From assembly GCF_900169175.1 (NCBI RefSeq), contig NZ_FXZM01000010.1, forward strand, positions 1-64,000: a stretch of DNA of 64,000 nucleotides, read 5' to 3'. The translations under genes and the position numbers were made by a program. Source of the DNA: Brevibacterium jeotgali. Lineage in GTDB: Bacteria; Actinomycetota; Actinomycetes; Actinomycetales; Brevibacteriaceae. The notes beneath the pieces were generated by a model. That model ran no database searches. It was not told where the DNA came from and saw only the letters and a program-made list of their open reading frames with translations. Positions 35,679 to 45,267 of this stretch are shown here, in pieces (the stretch's first letter is position 1; every line of letters begins with the position of its first letter).

Positions 35679-36439
35679 TGAACCAGAGCAGCACACGGAC
35701 CGCCCTCGTCACCGGAGGTGCGCGGGGGATCGGCGCCGCGATCGCGGAGCGACTCGCGGCGGACGGTATGAAGGTCGCAGTGATCGATCTGCGCGAAGAG
35801 GACACAGCAGACGTCGTGGGCCGCATCCGTGCGGCCGGCGGCGAGGCTCTGGGCATCGGAGCGAATGTCGCGGATGAGGAGCAGGCCGCCGCAGCGGTCG
35901 AACGCGTGGCGGGCGAGCTGGGCGCACCCACCGTGCTCGTCAACAACGCGGGCATCATCCGGGACAACATGCTCTTCAAGATGACGCGCGACGACTTCGA
36001 TTCCGTGATGGGCGTGCACCTGACCGGCAACTTCCTCATGACTCGCGCAGTGCAGGGGCACATGGTCGAGCAGAAGTTCGGCCGCATCATCTCGCTGTCG
36101 TCGACATCGGCACTGGGCAACCGCGGGCAGACGAACTACTCGGCGGCCAAGGCCGGCATCCAGGGGATGACGAAGACCTACGCGTTCGAGCTCGGAAAGT
36201 TCGGTGTGACCGCGAACGCGATCGCACCGGGCTTCATCGAGACCGACATGACGAAGTCGACAGCAGAACGAGTCGGCGTGGATTTCGAGGACTTCGTCAA
36301 GGGCGCGATCGCACAGATCCCCGTCGCACGCTCTGGCAAGCCGGAGGACATCGCGCACACGGCTTCCTTCCTCGCGAGCGAGGGCGCGGGCTTCGTGTCG
36401 GGGCAGGTCATCTACGTCGCCGGCGGACCGAAGACCTGA
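35678..36439 (+). CDS. FabG-like 3-oxoacyl/3-hydroxyacyl-CoA reductase-dehydrogenase
   Basis: A 253-residue SDR very close to FabG/3-hydroxyacyl-CoA dehydrogenases: GGARGIG (13-19), NNAG (89-92), catalytic Tyr154 and Lys158, PGFIETDM, and the C-terminal GQVIYVAGG. By context it would oxidise 3-hydroxyacyl-CoA to 3-oxoacyl-CoA ahead of the thiolase. It overlaps the acyl-CoA dehydrogenase gene by one base and precedes two more dehydrogenases. Confidence 0.88.
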   Translation: MNQSSTRTALVTGGARGIGAAIAERLAADGMKVAVIDLREEDTADVVGRIRAAGGEALGIGANVADEEQAAAAVERVAGELGAPTVLVNNAGIIRDNMLFKMTRDDFDSVMGVHLTGNFLMTRAVQGHMVEQKFGRIISLSSTSALGNRGQTNYSAAKAGIQGMTKTYAFELGKFGVTANAIAPGFIETDMTKSTAERVGVDFEDFVKGAIAQIPVARSGKPEDIAHTASFLASEGAGFVSGQVIYVAGGPKT

Positions 36440-36448
36440 GGGAGAGAC

Positions 36449-37660
36449 ATGAGCAGCACTGACACAGCAGTCCCCACCGGTGGCAGCGCCGCGGACACGG
36501 CGGCGATCGACGCCGCCGTGTCCGCGGCGGCGGCCGCGGCCCGGGACCTCACCGATGACGCCGCCGTGTGGGGCGTCCTCTACGATCACGGACTCGCCTG
36601 GGTCGACTTCCCGCGCGGCAGCGGGGGACTGGGTGTCTCCGGAAGTCTGCGCGCGTACGCCCACGCGGCGGTCGAGGCCGCAGGCCTCTCCCAGCCGGAC
36701 CCGCGTCGCAACACGATCGGGTTCGGCATGGCCGCGCCCACGATCGCGGTCCACGGAACGGAAGACCAGCGGAAGCTCCTGCGCGACATCTTCACGCTCA
36801 GCCGCATCTTCTGCCAGCTGTTCTCCGAACCCGGCGCGGGCTCCGACCTCGCCGCTGTGGCCACGCGCGCAGTGCGCGACGGAGACGACTGGCGCGTGAC
36901 CGGTCAGAAGGTCTGGACGTCCGGCGCGCAGAACGCGGACATCGCGATCCTCGTCACCCGCACCGATCCGGACGTGCCGAAGCACAAGGGCCTCACATAC
37001 TTCCTCATCGACATGAAGCAGCCGGGGGTCGAGACCCGCGGTCTGCGGCAGATCACGGGCGAATCCGAGTTCAACGAGGTGTTCCTCGACGACGCAGTCG
37101 TCCCGGACTCCCGCCGTCTGGGCGACGTGGGAGAAGGCTGGCGCGTCGCGAACACGACGCTCAACAGCGAACGCGTGTCGATCGGTTCTGGAGCGCCTCG
37201 CGAAGGCGGCATGATCGGCGTCGTCGCCTCCGCCTGGAGATCCTCGACGAAGTACCGCAGCCCGGTGCTGCGCGACGAGCTGCTCGGGCACTGGGTCGAC
37301 GCGGAGGTCCAGCGGACCTCCGGCATGCTCCTGAATCAGAAGCTCGCCGCGGGACGGCCGGGACCGGAGGGCTCCGGCGCCAAGGTGTCCTTCTCCCGGA
37401 CCGCTCAGTCCCTGTCCGACCTCGACCTCCGCATGCGCGGAGTCGACGGTCTGCGCTACGACAGCTGGGAGGATCGCCGCCCCACCGACTACTCGATGAC
37501 CGGCCGGAACCCCGTGTACCGGTACCTGCGGGCGAAGGGCAACTCGATCGAGGGCGGAACGACGGAGATCATCCTCAACATCATCGCCGAGAAGGTCCTC
37601 GGGCTGCCCGGCGAGCACCGCACTGACAAGGACGTTCCGTTCAAGGACATGCCACGATGA
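36449..37660 (+). CDS. Acyl-CoA dehydrogenase, FadE subunit 1
   Basis: A 403-residue acyl-CoA dehydrogenase with FSEPGAGSDLA for substrate/FAD, a DWRVTGQKVWTSGAQ beta-domain segment, and GNSIEGGTTEI near the C-terminus, where the medium-chain enzyme has its catalytic Glu in YEGT. GGGAGAG precedes ATG 36449. The gene overlaps the next dehydrogenase by 4 bp (ATGA). Adjacent fadE pairs in Actinobacteria often form alpha2beta2 heterotetramers for bulky acyl-CoAs, so I infer a complex with the next product. Confidence 0.9.
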   Translation: MSSTDTAVPTGGSAADTAAIDAAVSAAAAAARDLTDDAAVWGVLYDHGLAWVDFPRGSGGLGVSGSLRAYAHAAVEAAGLSQPDPRRNTIGFGMAAPTIAVHGTEDQRKLLRDIFTLSRIFCQLFSEPGAGSDLAAVATRAVRDGDDWRVTGQKVWTSGAQNADIAILVTRTDPDVPKHKGLTYFLIDMKQPGVETRGLRQITGESEFNEVFLDDAVVPDSRRLGDVGEGWRVANTTLNSERVSIGSGAPREGGMIGVVASAWRSSTKYRSPVLRDELLGHWVDAEVQRTSGMLLNQKLAAGRPGPEGSGAKVSFSRTAQSLSDLDLRMRGVDGLRYDSWEDRRPTDYSMTGRNPVYRYLRAKGNSIEGGTTEIILNIIAEKVLGLPGEHRTDKDVPFKDMPR

Positions 37661-38847
37661 ACGATATTGATCTTCTCCCCACCGACATCGACGAGGACCT
37701 GCGCACCAATGTGCGTGCTCTGCTCGCCGCACGCGCGTCCGCACAGGACGTCTCACGCGTCTATGACGAACCGGGCTTCGATGCGCCGGCCGTCGACGCG
37801 GGGCTCTTCGACGAGCTCGAGCTCGCGGGCCTCGTGATCCCCGAGGCGGACGGCGGCGACGGAGCCGGTCTGTCAGCAGCCGGGACCGTCGCCTCGGAGA
37901 TCGGGCGCAGCGCGGCTCCGTCGCTGTTCCTCAGCTCTGCGGTCGTCGCCTCGCGCGTGGTGTTCCGCGCCGCTGCGGCGGAGCGGCGCACCGGCGCGGA
38001 CGGTCCCGCGCACAAGCTGCTGCGACGCCTCGCCACGGACGGCACCACTGCGGCGCTGGCGATGGACGTCACGGCGCGGAAGTGGAGTGGATCGCTCCAC
38101 GTCACGGCGAACACGGCGGGGCCGTCGGCCGCCGATGATCCGCTGGAGCCCGGCGCCGCGGTCGAACTCATCGGGATCGTCCACGGTGTCGCTGACGCGC
38201 ACCGTGCCGACCTGCTGGTCGTCCCCGCTCGCACGGTGGGCGGTGCGCTCGTCATCGCGGTCGCGGACGCTGCGGATGCCCGCGTCACGGTCTTCCCGTC
38301 GCTGGACGAGACGCGCCGATTGTCCGAGGTGAAGCTCGCCGGTATCCGCGGACAGGTCATAGCGGTGGGCGACGGCGCGCAGCGTGCACTCGAACGAGCC
38401 TTGATCGACACGCTCGCGGTCCTCGCGTGCGAGCAGTCGGGGATCGTGGACGCAGCGTTCGACAGCGGGCTCGAGTACGTGAAGGAGCGCCGCCAGTTCG
38501 GCCGCACCATCGGGTCGTACCAGGCCATCAAGCACCGGCTCGCGGATGCGTGGATCGCTGCGAACCAGCTGCGCGCCGCCGCCGTCGCCGCTGTGCGGAC
38601 GGTCGACGCCTCGGACGCCGGCGAGGTCAGCCGCGCGGACGCCGCGATCGCAGTGCGCACCGCCAGTGCGTATGCGAAGACGCACACCTCCCACATCGTC
38701 GAGGAGATCCTCCAGTTCCACGGGGGCAACGGGATGACCTGGGAGTTCCCCATCCACCTGCTGCTCAAGCGGGCGAAGCTCGACGAGGTCATGCTCGGCG
38801 GCGCGGAGGCGCAGCGCGACGAGCTGGGCCGCCTCGTCGACCTCTGA
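37657..38847 (+). CDS. Acyl-CoA dehydrogenase, FadE subunit 2 (divergent)
   Basis: A 396-residue member, more divergent than its neighbour. The C-terminal domain is clear ([36 protein letters not shown]), but there is no EGT-x-EI motif and the middle beta domain is shortened. That pattern fits the non-catalytic or half-site subunit of a heteromeric FadE pair. The start overlaps the previous gene by 4 bp, supporting equal synthesis. Confidence 0.88.
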   Translation: MNDIDLLPTDIDEDLRTNVRALLAARASAQDVSRVYDEPGFDAPAVDAGLFDELELAGLVIPEADGGDGAGLSAAGTVASEIGRSAAPSLFLSSAVVASRVVFRAAAAERRTGADGPAHKLLRRLATDGTTAALAMDVTARKWSGSLHVTANTAGPSAADDPLEPGAAVELIGIVHGVADAHRADLLVVPARTVGGALVIAVADAADARVTVFPSLDETRRLSEVKLAGIRGQVIAVGDGAQRALERALIDTLAVLACEQSGIVDAAFDSGLEYVKERRQFGRTIGSYQAIKHRLADAWIAANQLRAAAVAAVRTVDASDAGEVSRADAAIAVRTASAYAKTHTSHIVEEILQFHGGNGMTWEFPIHLLLKRAKLDEVMLGGAEAQRDELGRLVDL

Positions 38848-38893
38848 TCGCCCACCCACCCCTCACGCACCACCACACATCCGAAGGAGCACC

Positions 38894-40093
38894 ATGACCC
38901 AGGCAGTCATCGTTTCCACCGCACGCACGCCCATCGGCAAGGCGTACCGCGGTGCTTTCAACAACACCCAGTCGCAGGAACTCGCGGGCCACGCGATCCG
39001 TCACGCCGTCGAGCGCTCCGGCGTCGACCCCTCGGAGATCGAGGACGTCGTGCTCGGCGCGGCACTCCAGCAGGGTGCACAGGGCGGCAACATTGCACGT
39101 CAGGCCGCTATGCGAGCCGGTCTGCCCACCTCCGTCGCAGGCATGTCCGTGGACCGTCAGTGCGCGTCCGGACTGATGGCGATCGCGACCGCGGCCAAGC
39201 AGATCGTCCACGACGGCATGAAGGTCGCGGTGGGCGGCGGAGTCGAGTCGATCTCGCTGGTGCAGAACGACAAGGCGAACAGCTTCCGCGCCAAGGATCC
39301 GTGGCTGGTGGAGAACCTCCCGGAGCTCTACATGCCGATGCTGCACACGGCGGAGGTCGTCGCCGAGCGCTACGGCGTGTCCCGTCAGGCGCAGGACGAG
39401 TACTCGCTGTCCTCGCAGCAGCGCACGGCCGCAGGTCAGGAGGCCGGTCGCTTCGACTCGGAGATCGTTCCGCTCACGACGACGAAGATCGTCGTGGACA
39501 AGGAGACGGGGGAGTCCAGCGAGGTCGAGGTGACCCTCGAGAAGGATGAGGGCAATCGTCCCTCGACGACGCTCGACAGCCTTCAGGGGCTCAACCCCGT
39601 CCTGGAGCCGGGCGTCGCGTCGAAGGTCCCGACCGTCACCGCCGGGAACGCCTCACAGCTGTCCGACGGTGCCTCGGCATCCGTGCTCATGAGCGCGGAG
39701 GAGGCGGAGAAGCGCGGCCTGCAGCCGCTCGGCATCTACAAGGGCATGGCCGTTGCGGGCAATGCCCCGGACGAGATGGGGATCGGCCCGATCTACGCGA
39801 TCCCGCGCCTGCTGGAGCGCCACGGCCTCACGGTCGACGACATCGGCCTGTGGGAGCTCAATGAGGCGTTCGCGGTCCAGGCCCTGTACTGCCGCGACCA
39901 CCTGGGCATCGACCCCGAGGTCTACAACGTGGACGGCGGCGGGATCTCCGTGGGCCACCCCTACGGCATGACGGGCGCCCGCCTCGTCGGCCACGCCCTC
40001 ATCGAAGGCAAGCGCCGCGGTGCCAAGCACGTCGTCGTGACGATGTGCGTGGGCGGTGGCATGGGCGCCGCCGGCCTCTTCGAAGTCGTCTGA
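38894..40093 (+). CDS. Acetyl-CoA acetyltransferase (thiolase)
   Basis: A 399-residue thiolase. Nucleophile Cys90 (SVDRQCASG), His355 (VGHPYGMTG) and Cys385 (MCVGGGMGA) are all present, with the NEAF motif at ELNEAFAVQ. It would cleave 3-oxoacyl-CoA to acetyl-CoA (or propionyl-CoA) and a shortened acyl-CoA. GAAGGAG is 6 nt before ATG 38894. A 14-bp perfect hairpin ends the operon behind it. Confidence 0.93.
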   Translation: MTQAVIVSTARTPIGKAYRGAFNNTQSQELAGHAIRHAVERSGVDPSEIEDVVLGAALQQGAQGGNIARQAAMRAGLPTSVAGMSVDRQCASGLMAIATAAKQIVHDGMKVAVGGGVESISLVQNDKANSFRAKDPWLVENLPELYMPMLHTAEVVAERYGVSRQAQDEYSLSSQQRTAAGQEAGRFDSEIVPLTTTKIVVDKETGESSEVEVTLEKDEGNRPSTTLDSLQGLNPVLEPGVASKVPTVTAGNASQLSDGASASVLMSAEEAEKRGLQPLGIYKGMAVAGNAPDEMGIGPIYAIPRLLERHGLTVDDIGLWELNEAFAVQALYCRDHLGIDPEVYNVDGGGISVGHPYGMTGARLVGHALIEGKRRGAKHVVVTMCVGGGMGAAGLFEVV

Positions 40094-40111
40094 CCGAACA
40101 TCCGCACAGCT

Positions 40112-40145
40112 GTGCCGTGCCGGGACTCCGCTCCCGGCACGGCAC
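40112..40145 (+). terminator. Hairpin terminator behind the thiolase gene
   Basis: Arms 40112-40125 and 40132-40145 are perfectly complementary over 14 GC-rich bases with a 6-nt loop, 18 nt after the thiolase stop. There is no T-run. The next gene begins 126 bp later, so it probably has its own promoter; I saw no clear one in 40146-40271. Confidence 0.7.
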
Positions 40146-40271
40146 GTCACTCCGCTCGCACACCGTGGGCGGGGACCCGGGCTCCGACTGGAGTCAGAGC
40201 AGCGGCGGCGCGGAGACGCCCGTCGATCACGCGACCGGTATCAGTGCCGATGCCGGAGAACGGAGAAGCCC

Positions 40272-41951
40272 ATGAGCTGGTTCGACGAGCGCCCCTGGTT
40301 GCGCACCCTCGGCCTCACAGCGGACGAGGCAGCGCCCCTGGAGCCGTCCACCCCACTGCAGGATCTGGCGGACACCGTCGCCGCCCACCCCGCCACCGTC
40401 GCCTGGTCGCACTACGGGGAGTCCGCGACGTACACGGAGTTCGACCGACAGACCACCGCCTTCGCGGCCTACCTCGCGGAATCGGGCATCCGCCCGGGGG
40501 ACGCCGTCGCCGTGTATGCGCAGAACTCGCCGCACTTCCCGATCGCCACGTACGGCATCTGGAAGGCCGGCGCGGTCGTCGTCCCCCTGAACCCCATGTA
40601 CCGCGATGAGCTCACGCACGCCTTCGCAGACGCGGATGTCAAGGCGATCGTGGTCCAGAAGGCGCTGCATCTGATGCGCGTGAAGGAGTACACGGCCGAT
40701 CTGCCACTCGTGGTCCTTGCCGGGGACCTCGACTGGGCGCAGGACGGTCCGGATGCGGTGTTCGGTGCGTACGCGGACCTTCCGGATCTCCCGCTCCCCG
40801 ACCTCAAGACCGTCGTCGACGAACGCCTCGACACGGACTTCGAGCCGGTCGCCGTCCGTCCCGAGGACCCCGCACTCATCGGTTACACGTCCGGCACGTC
40901 CGGGAAGGCGAAGGGTGCGCTGCACCCCCACGCGAGCATCTCGTCCAATTCCCGGATGGCTGCGCGGAACGCCCGCCTCCCGCAGGGCGCGGGCATCATG
41001 TCACTGGCGCCGCTCTTCCACATCACGGGCTTCATCTGCCAGATGATCGCGAGCAGTGCCAACGGCAGCACACTGGTCCTCAATCACAGGTTCGACCCCG
41101 CGTCGTTCCTCGACCTGCTCCGGCACGAGAAGCCCGCGTTCATGGCGGGTCCCGCCACGGTGTACACCGCGATGATGGCGAGCCCGAAGTTCGGGGCGGA
41201 CGCCTTCGAGTCCTTCTCCTCGATCATGTCGGGCGGCGCACCGCTGCCGGAGGGCCTGGTCAAGCGGTTCGAGGAGAGGACGGGCCACTACATCGGGCAG
41301 GGCTACGGGCTCACGGAGACTGCGGCGCAGGCCGTCACGGTGCCGCGCGGACTGCGTGCACCGGTCGATCCCGAGTCCGGCAATCTGTCGACCGGCCTGC
41401 CGCAGCGCGATGCGATGGTCCGGATCCTCGACGATGAGGGGAACCCCCTCGGTCCACGGGAGGTGGGCGAAGTCGCGATCGGCGGCCCCATGGTCGCCGA
41501 TGAGTACCTCGGCAATCCGCAGGCCACCGCTGACTCGATGCCCGGTGGCGAGCTGCGCACGGGCGACGTGGGCTTCATGGACGCCGACGGATGGGTCTTC
41601 ATCGTCGACCGCAAGAAGGACATGATCAATGCGTCCGGCTTCAAGGTGTGGCCCCGTGAGGTCGAGGACATCCTGTATATGCACCCGGCGGTCCGTGAGG
41701 GTGCGGTCGTGGGTGTGCCGGACGAGTACCGCGGTGAGACGGTCGTCGCGTTCGTGAGCCTGCAGCCGGACGCGGAGGCGACCGCGGAGGACATCATCGC
41801 CCACTGCAAGGAGCACCTCGCCAGCTACAAGGCGCCGGTCGAGGTGACGGTCGTCGAGGAGCTGCCGAAGACGAGCTCGGGCAAGATCCTCCGTCGCACG
41901 GTCCGCGACGAGGCGACCGCAGCCCGGAAGGAGCAGCCGGGCAGCCACTGA
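40272..41951 (+). CDS. AMP-forming acyl-CoA ligase (second copy)
   Basis: A 559-residue ANL enzyme, distinct from the one at 31796-33337. The P-loop is GYTSGTSGKAKGALHPH; GYGLTETAAQAV, LRTGDVGFMDADGW, DRKKDMINASGFKVWPREVE and the catalytic Lys in TSSGKILRRTV follow. The substrate is probably a medium or long-chain acid. It sits 20 bp upstream of the fused carboxylase gene, so the pair likely activates and then carboxylates a substrate. Confidence 0.92.
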   Translation: MSWFDERPWLRTLGLTADEAAPLEPSTPLQDLADTVAAHPATVAWSHYGESATYTEFDRQTTAFAAYLAESGIRPGDAVAVYAQNSPHFPIATYGIWKAGAVVVPLNPMYRDELTHAFADADVKAIVVQKALHLMRVKEYTADLPLVVLAGDLDWAQDGPDAVFGAYADLPDLPLPDLKTVVDERLDTDFEPVAVRPEDPALIGYTSGTSGKAKGALHPHASISSNSRMAARNARLPQGAGIMSLAPLFHITGFICQMIASSANGSTLVLNHRFDPASFLDLLRHEKPAFMAGPATVYTAMMASPKFGADAFESFSSIMSGGAPLPEGLVKRFEERTGHYIGQGYGLTETAAQAVTVPRGLRAPVDPESGNLSTGLPQRDAMVRILDDEGNPLGPREVGEVAIGGPMVADEYLGNPQATADSMPGGELRTGDVGFMDADGWVFIVDRKKDMINASGFKVWPREVEDILYMHPAVREGAVVGVPDEYRGETVVAFVSLQPDAEATAEDIIAHCKEHLASYKAPVEVTVVEELPKTSSGKILRRTVRDEATAARKEQPGSH

Positions 41952-41971
41952 GCGACGCGAGGAGGCGCACG

Positions 41972-44900
41972 ATGGAGGACGCAGGACCCGGCATTCTGAT
42001 CGCTAACCGGGGCGAGATCGCTGTCCGCGTCGTCCGCGCTGCGCGTGCCGCCGGTCTGCGGACCATCGTGGTGCGTGCGACGGACGAGGAGGCCCTCGGC
42101 ACAGCCGGAGGTCTGCACCTGGGGCTCGCCGACGAGGTCGTGACCCTGCCCGGGCGCGGCGCATCGGCCTACCTCGATGCCTCCGCGATCATCGCGGCGG
42201 CGACCCACACAGGTGCGTCGCTCGTCCACCCGGGGTACGGCTTCCTCGCCGAATCGGCGGACCTCGCGCGGCGCTGTGCGGAGATCGGTCTCACGTGGGT
42301 CGGCCCGGATCCGCACGCGCTCGAGCTGTTCGGGGACAAGACGGCCACGCGGGCGCACGCCCGATCGGTGGGTGTCGCCGTGCCCGCGGCGACGGGTCTG
42401 CTGGAGCCGGATCGACCGGCCGGCGCAGGCGACGAACCGGCCGTGGCAGAAGCCCGTGCCCTCCTCGACGCCCACCCCGACGGCGTGGCGGTCAAAGCCG
42501 TCGCCGGGGGCGGAGGCCGCGGCATCCGCATCGTGCACCAGGCGGACGCACTGTCGGAGGCGCTCACGGCATGCTCCGCCGAGGCCCGTGCCGGCTTCGG
42601 AGACGGGCGCATCTTCGCGGAGGGACTGGTGGTCGGTGCTCGACACATCGAGGTGCAGGTGATCGGCACACCGTCCGGCGTGCACGTGCTGGGTGACCGG
42701 GACTGCTCGATCCAGCGCCGCCGGCAGAAGCTCGTCGAGATCGCTCCAGCGCCCGGACTCGACGAGGATCTGCGCGCACGCATCCACGCCGATGCGCTCC
42801 GCCTCGTGGAGCCTCTGTCCTACCAGTCGCTCGCCACCGTCGAATTCCTCGTCACCGGAGGTACTCATGTCCTCCTCGAGGTGAATCCCCGGATCCAGGT
42901 GGAGCACACCGTGACGGAGGAGGTGATGGGGATCGACCTCGTCGCCTGCCAGCTCGAGGTGGCCGCAGGCAGAGTGCCGGCTCTTCCCACCGAACCGGCC
43001 CCGCGCGGGACGGCGGTGCAGCTGCGCGTCGCCGCGGAGAGCACATCGCCTGCGGGGGACCCGGTGCCCAGCGTGGGGACCGTCACCGCAGTGACCTGGC
43101 CGACCGGCCCCGGGGTGCGCGTCGACACGTGGATCGGTGCGGGGACCAGGGTGACCGGCGTATTCGATGCGCTGCTGGCGAAGGTGATCGCGCACGGCGA
43201 CAGCCTCGCAGCCGCACTCCACCGGGCGGATCGCGCGCTGGCGGAGACGCGGATCGAGGGCCTCGACACGAGCACGGGTCTGCTGCGGGCGGTCGGCGAA
43301 CAGCTCGATCCGGGCCGTGAGACGACCACGGCGTTCGATGCCTGCGCCGCCCAGCTGGCGGAACGTGCCCGGGAGCTCGACGCGGCCGCCCGTGCACGTG
43401 ACATGACCGCTGGCACGACCCGACCATCGCTGTCCGGACCGGCGGGCGGCGACGGCCGGGTGGGGGCGGCCTCGGCGGTGGTCCTCGCGGAGCAGGAGCT
43501 GGGCCCCGACCAGCACCTGCTGCGTGCCGCGGTGTCGGGCACCGTCGTCGCGATCGGGGACGCTCCGGGGGAGTACGTGCTCCTCGAGGCGATGAAGATG
43601 CACCACCCGGTGCCCGGTCCGCCCTCGTCCCACGTGCGCCATCTGGTCGGTGCGGGTGACTACGTGCCCGCTGGTTCTCCGGTCGCCGTCCTCACGGGTG
43701 CCGCACCTGCGGGGACGGATGCCGTGGAGGAACGCGGTCCCCACCCCGGCGTCGCCGAGGTCCGGGACCGGCACGCTGCAGTCGCGGACGACCAGCGTGA
43801 GGACGCGCTGGCCGCCATCCGGGCTCGTGGGCGACGCACAGCTCGGGAGAACATCGACGACCTCGTCGACCCCGGCACCTTCGTCGAGTACGGCCCCCTC
43901 GTGATCGCAGCCCAGACGCGCAGGCGCAGCGTCGAGGACCTCGTCGACCGCACCTCCGGTGACGGTCTGATCGGTGGAGTCGCGAAGATCGAGGAGCAGG
44001 AGGTCGTCGTCATGAGCTACGACTACTCCGTCCTCGCCGGCACGCAGGGCACGCGCAACCACGCGAAGACGGACCGACTCCTGGAACTCGCCGCGCGGCG
44101 ATCCGCGCCCGTCGTCCTCTTCGCAGAGGGCGGAGGGGGGCGTCCCGGGGACACGGACCGTGCGCCGACCTCCGGGCTGAGTGTGCCCACCTTCGGGTCC
44201 TTGGCCGCGCTGCGGGGGCGGGTTCCGCTCGTGGCGGTCGTGTCCGGCCGGAGCTTCGCGGGCAATGCGGCGCTGGCAGGGGTGTGCGACCTCATCATCG
44301 CGACTCCGGACGCGAACATCGGGATGGGCGGGCCTGCGATGATCGAAGGCGGTGGTCTGGGACGCCACCGATCCGAGGACATCGGTCCGGTCGAGGTGCA
44401 CGAATCGACCGGAGTGGTCGACGTCGTCGCCCGGGATGAGGCGGAAGCGGTCGCGACTGCCCGCCGCCTGCTGGGCTGCCTGTCCGTGCGGAGCGAACCC
44501 GCCGCCGAGGCCGCCGCGCCGCCCGCAGATTCCTCCCGCAGCGCTGTGCCGGCGGACCGCCTGCGCGCCTTCTCGATGCGAGCGGTGCTCGCATCGGTCG
44601 CGGACGCGCACTCCCTCATCGAGGTGCGCCCTCGATACGCACCCGGCGCGATCACCGGCTTCCTGCGCATAGCCGGTGCGCCGTTCGCGTTCCTGGCCAA
44701 CGACAACTCACATCTGGGCGGTGCGATCGACGTCGACGCGGCCCGCTCCTTCGCCCAGCATCTGGGGTTGGCGGATGATCATGGCCTGCCGGTCCTGTCA
44801 TTCGTCGACACGCCGGGCTTCATGGTGGGGCCCGACGCGGAGCGGGAGCCGGGGGTGCGCGCGTTCGGCGACCTCTTCGTCGCGGGTGCGCGACTGCGGT

Positions 44901-45223
44901 CGCCGCTGGGTGCGTTCGTGATCCGCAAGGGCTACGGGCTGGGCGCCATGGCGATGGCCGGCGGCGGGTTCGACGCCCCGCACTTCACCGTGGCGTGGCC
45001 CAGCGGGGAGATCGGGCCGATGGGACTGGAGGGAGCCGTCCGCCTGGGCCATGCGAAGGAGCTCGCCGCCATCTCTGATGCGGATGTGCGCGCCGCACGC
45101 GAGTCGGAGCTCGTCGAGGAGCTGTACGCCCAGGGCAGGGCGCTGAGCGCGGCGATGGTCTTCGACGTCGACGACGTCATCGATCCGGCGGACTCCCGCG
45201 CCTGGGCGAAGACGATCAGCTGA
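41972..45223 (+). CDS. Single-chain acyl-CoA carboxylase (BC-BCCP-CT fusion)
   Basis: A 1083-residue protein joining all three parts of a biotin-dependent carboxylase. Residues 1 to ~450 are biotin carboxylase (ANRGEIAVRV, HPGYGFLAES, the ATP loop KAVAGGGGRGI, EVNPRIQVEHTVTEEV). The biotinyl domain has EAMKM with Lys542. Residues ~590-1083 are a carboxyltransferase with GRSFAGNAALAG and VDTPGFMVG. Most actinobacterial acyl-CoA carboxylases use separate alpha and beta chains; the single-chain form resembles the long-chain acyl-CoA carboxylase (LCC) described from Mycobacterium avium subsp. paratuberculosis. GAGGAGG precedes ATG 41972. The natural substrate is unknown; the neighbouring ligase suggests a fatty or branched acid. 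Confidence 0.92.
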   Translation: MEDAGPGILIANRGEIAVRVVRAARAAGLRTIVVRATDEEALGTAGGLHLGLADEVVTLPGRGASAYLDASAIIAAATHTGASLVHPGYGFLAESADLARRCAEIGLTWVGPDPHALELFGDKTATRAHARSVGVAVPAATGLLEPDRPAGAGDEPAVAEARALLDAHPDGVAVKAVAGGGGRGIRIVHQADALSEALTACSAEARAGFGDGRIFAEGLVVGARHIEVQVIGTPSGVHVLGDRDCSIQRRRQKLVEIAPAPGLDEDLRARIHADALRLVEPLSYQSLATVEFLVTGGTHVLLEVNPRIQVEHTVTEEVMGIDLVACQLEVAAGRVPALPTEPAPRGTAVQLRVAAESTSPAGDPVPSVGTVTAVTWPTGPGVRVDTWIGAGTRVTGVFDALLAKVIAHGDSLAAALHRADRALAETRIEGLDTSTGLLRAVGEQLDPGRETTTAFDACAAQLAERARELDAAARARDMTAGTTRPSLSGPAGGDGRVGAASAVVLAEQELGPDQHLLRAAVSGTVVAIGDAPGEYVLLEAMKMHHPVPGPPSSHVRHLVGAGDYVPAGSPVAVLTGAAPAGTDAVEERGPHPGVAEVRDRHAAVADDQREDALAAIRARGRRTARENIDDLVDPGTFVEYGPLVIAAQTRRRSVEDLVDRTSGDGLIGGVAKIEEQEVVVMSYDYSVLAGTQGTRNHAKTDRLLELAARRSAPVVLFAEGGGGRPGDTDRAPTSGLSVPTFGSLAALRGRVPLVAVVSGRSFAGNAALAGVCDLIIATPDANIGMGGPAMIEGGGLGRHRSEDIGPVEVHESTGVVDVVARDEAEAVATARRLLGCLSVRSEPAAEAAAPPADSSRSAVPADRLRAFSMRAVLASVADAHSLIEVRPRYAPGAITGFLRIAGAPFAFLANDNSHLGGAIDVDAARSFAQHLGLADDHGLPVLSFVDTPGFMVGPDAEREPGVRAFGDLFVAGARLRSPLGAFVIRKGYGLGAMAMAGGGFDAPHFTVAWPSGEIGPMGLEGAVRLGHAKELAAISDADVRAARESELVEELYAQGRALSAAMVFDVDDVIDPADSRAWAKTIS

Positions 45224-45253
45224 CGCCGAATGCCGATCCGGAGACATCCGATC

Positions 45254-45259
45254 TAGAAT
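45254..45259 (+). promoter_or_regulatory. -10 box (TAGAAT) of the MATE gene
   Basis: TAGAAT is 8 nt before ATG 45268, with no Shine-Dalgarno in between. It implies a leaderless or near-leaderless transcript. The -35 region is not recognisable. Confidence 0.5.
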
Positions 45260-45267
45260 CGTCCCTG

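Noticed and set aside
34550..37756. A 1068-codon open frame on the minus strand opposite the acyl-CoA dehydrogenases
   Set aside because: It is antisense to three well-supported genes with recognisable catalytic motifs; its product is low-complexity Arg/Asp/Val-rich. Long antisense frames are expected in high-GC DNA.
41825..44611. A 928-codon minus-strand frame opposite the fused carboxylase
   Set aside because: Same reason: the plus strand encodes an intact BC-BCCP-CT protein; the antisense product shows no motif.
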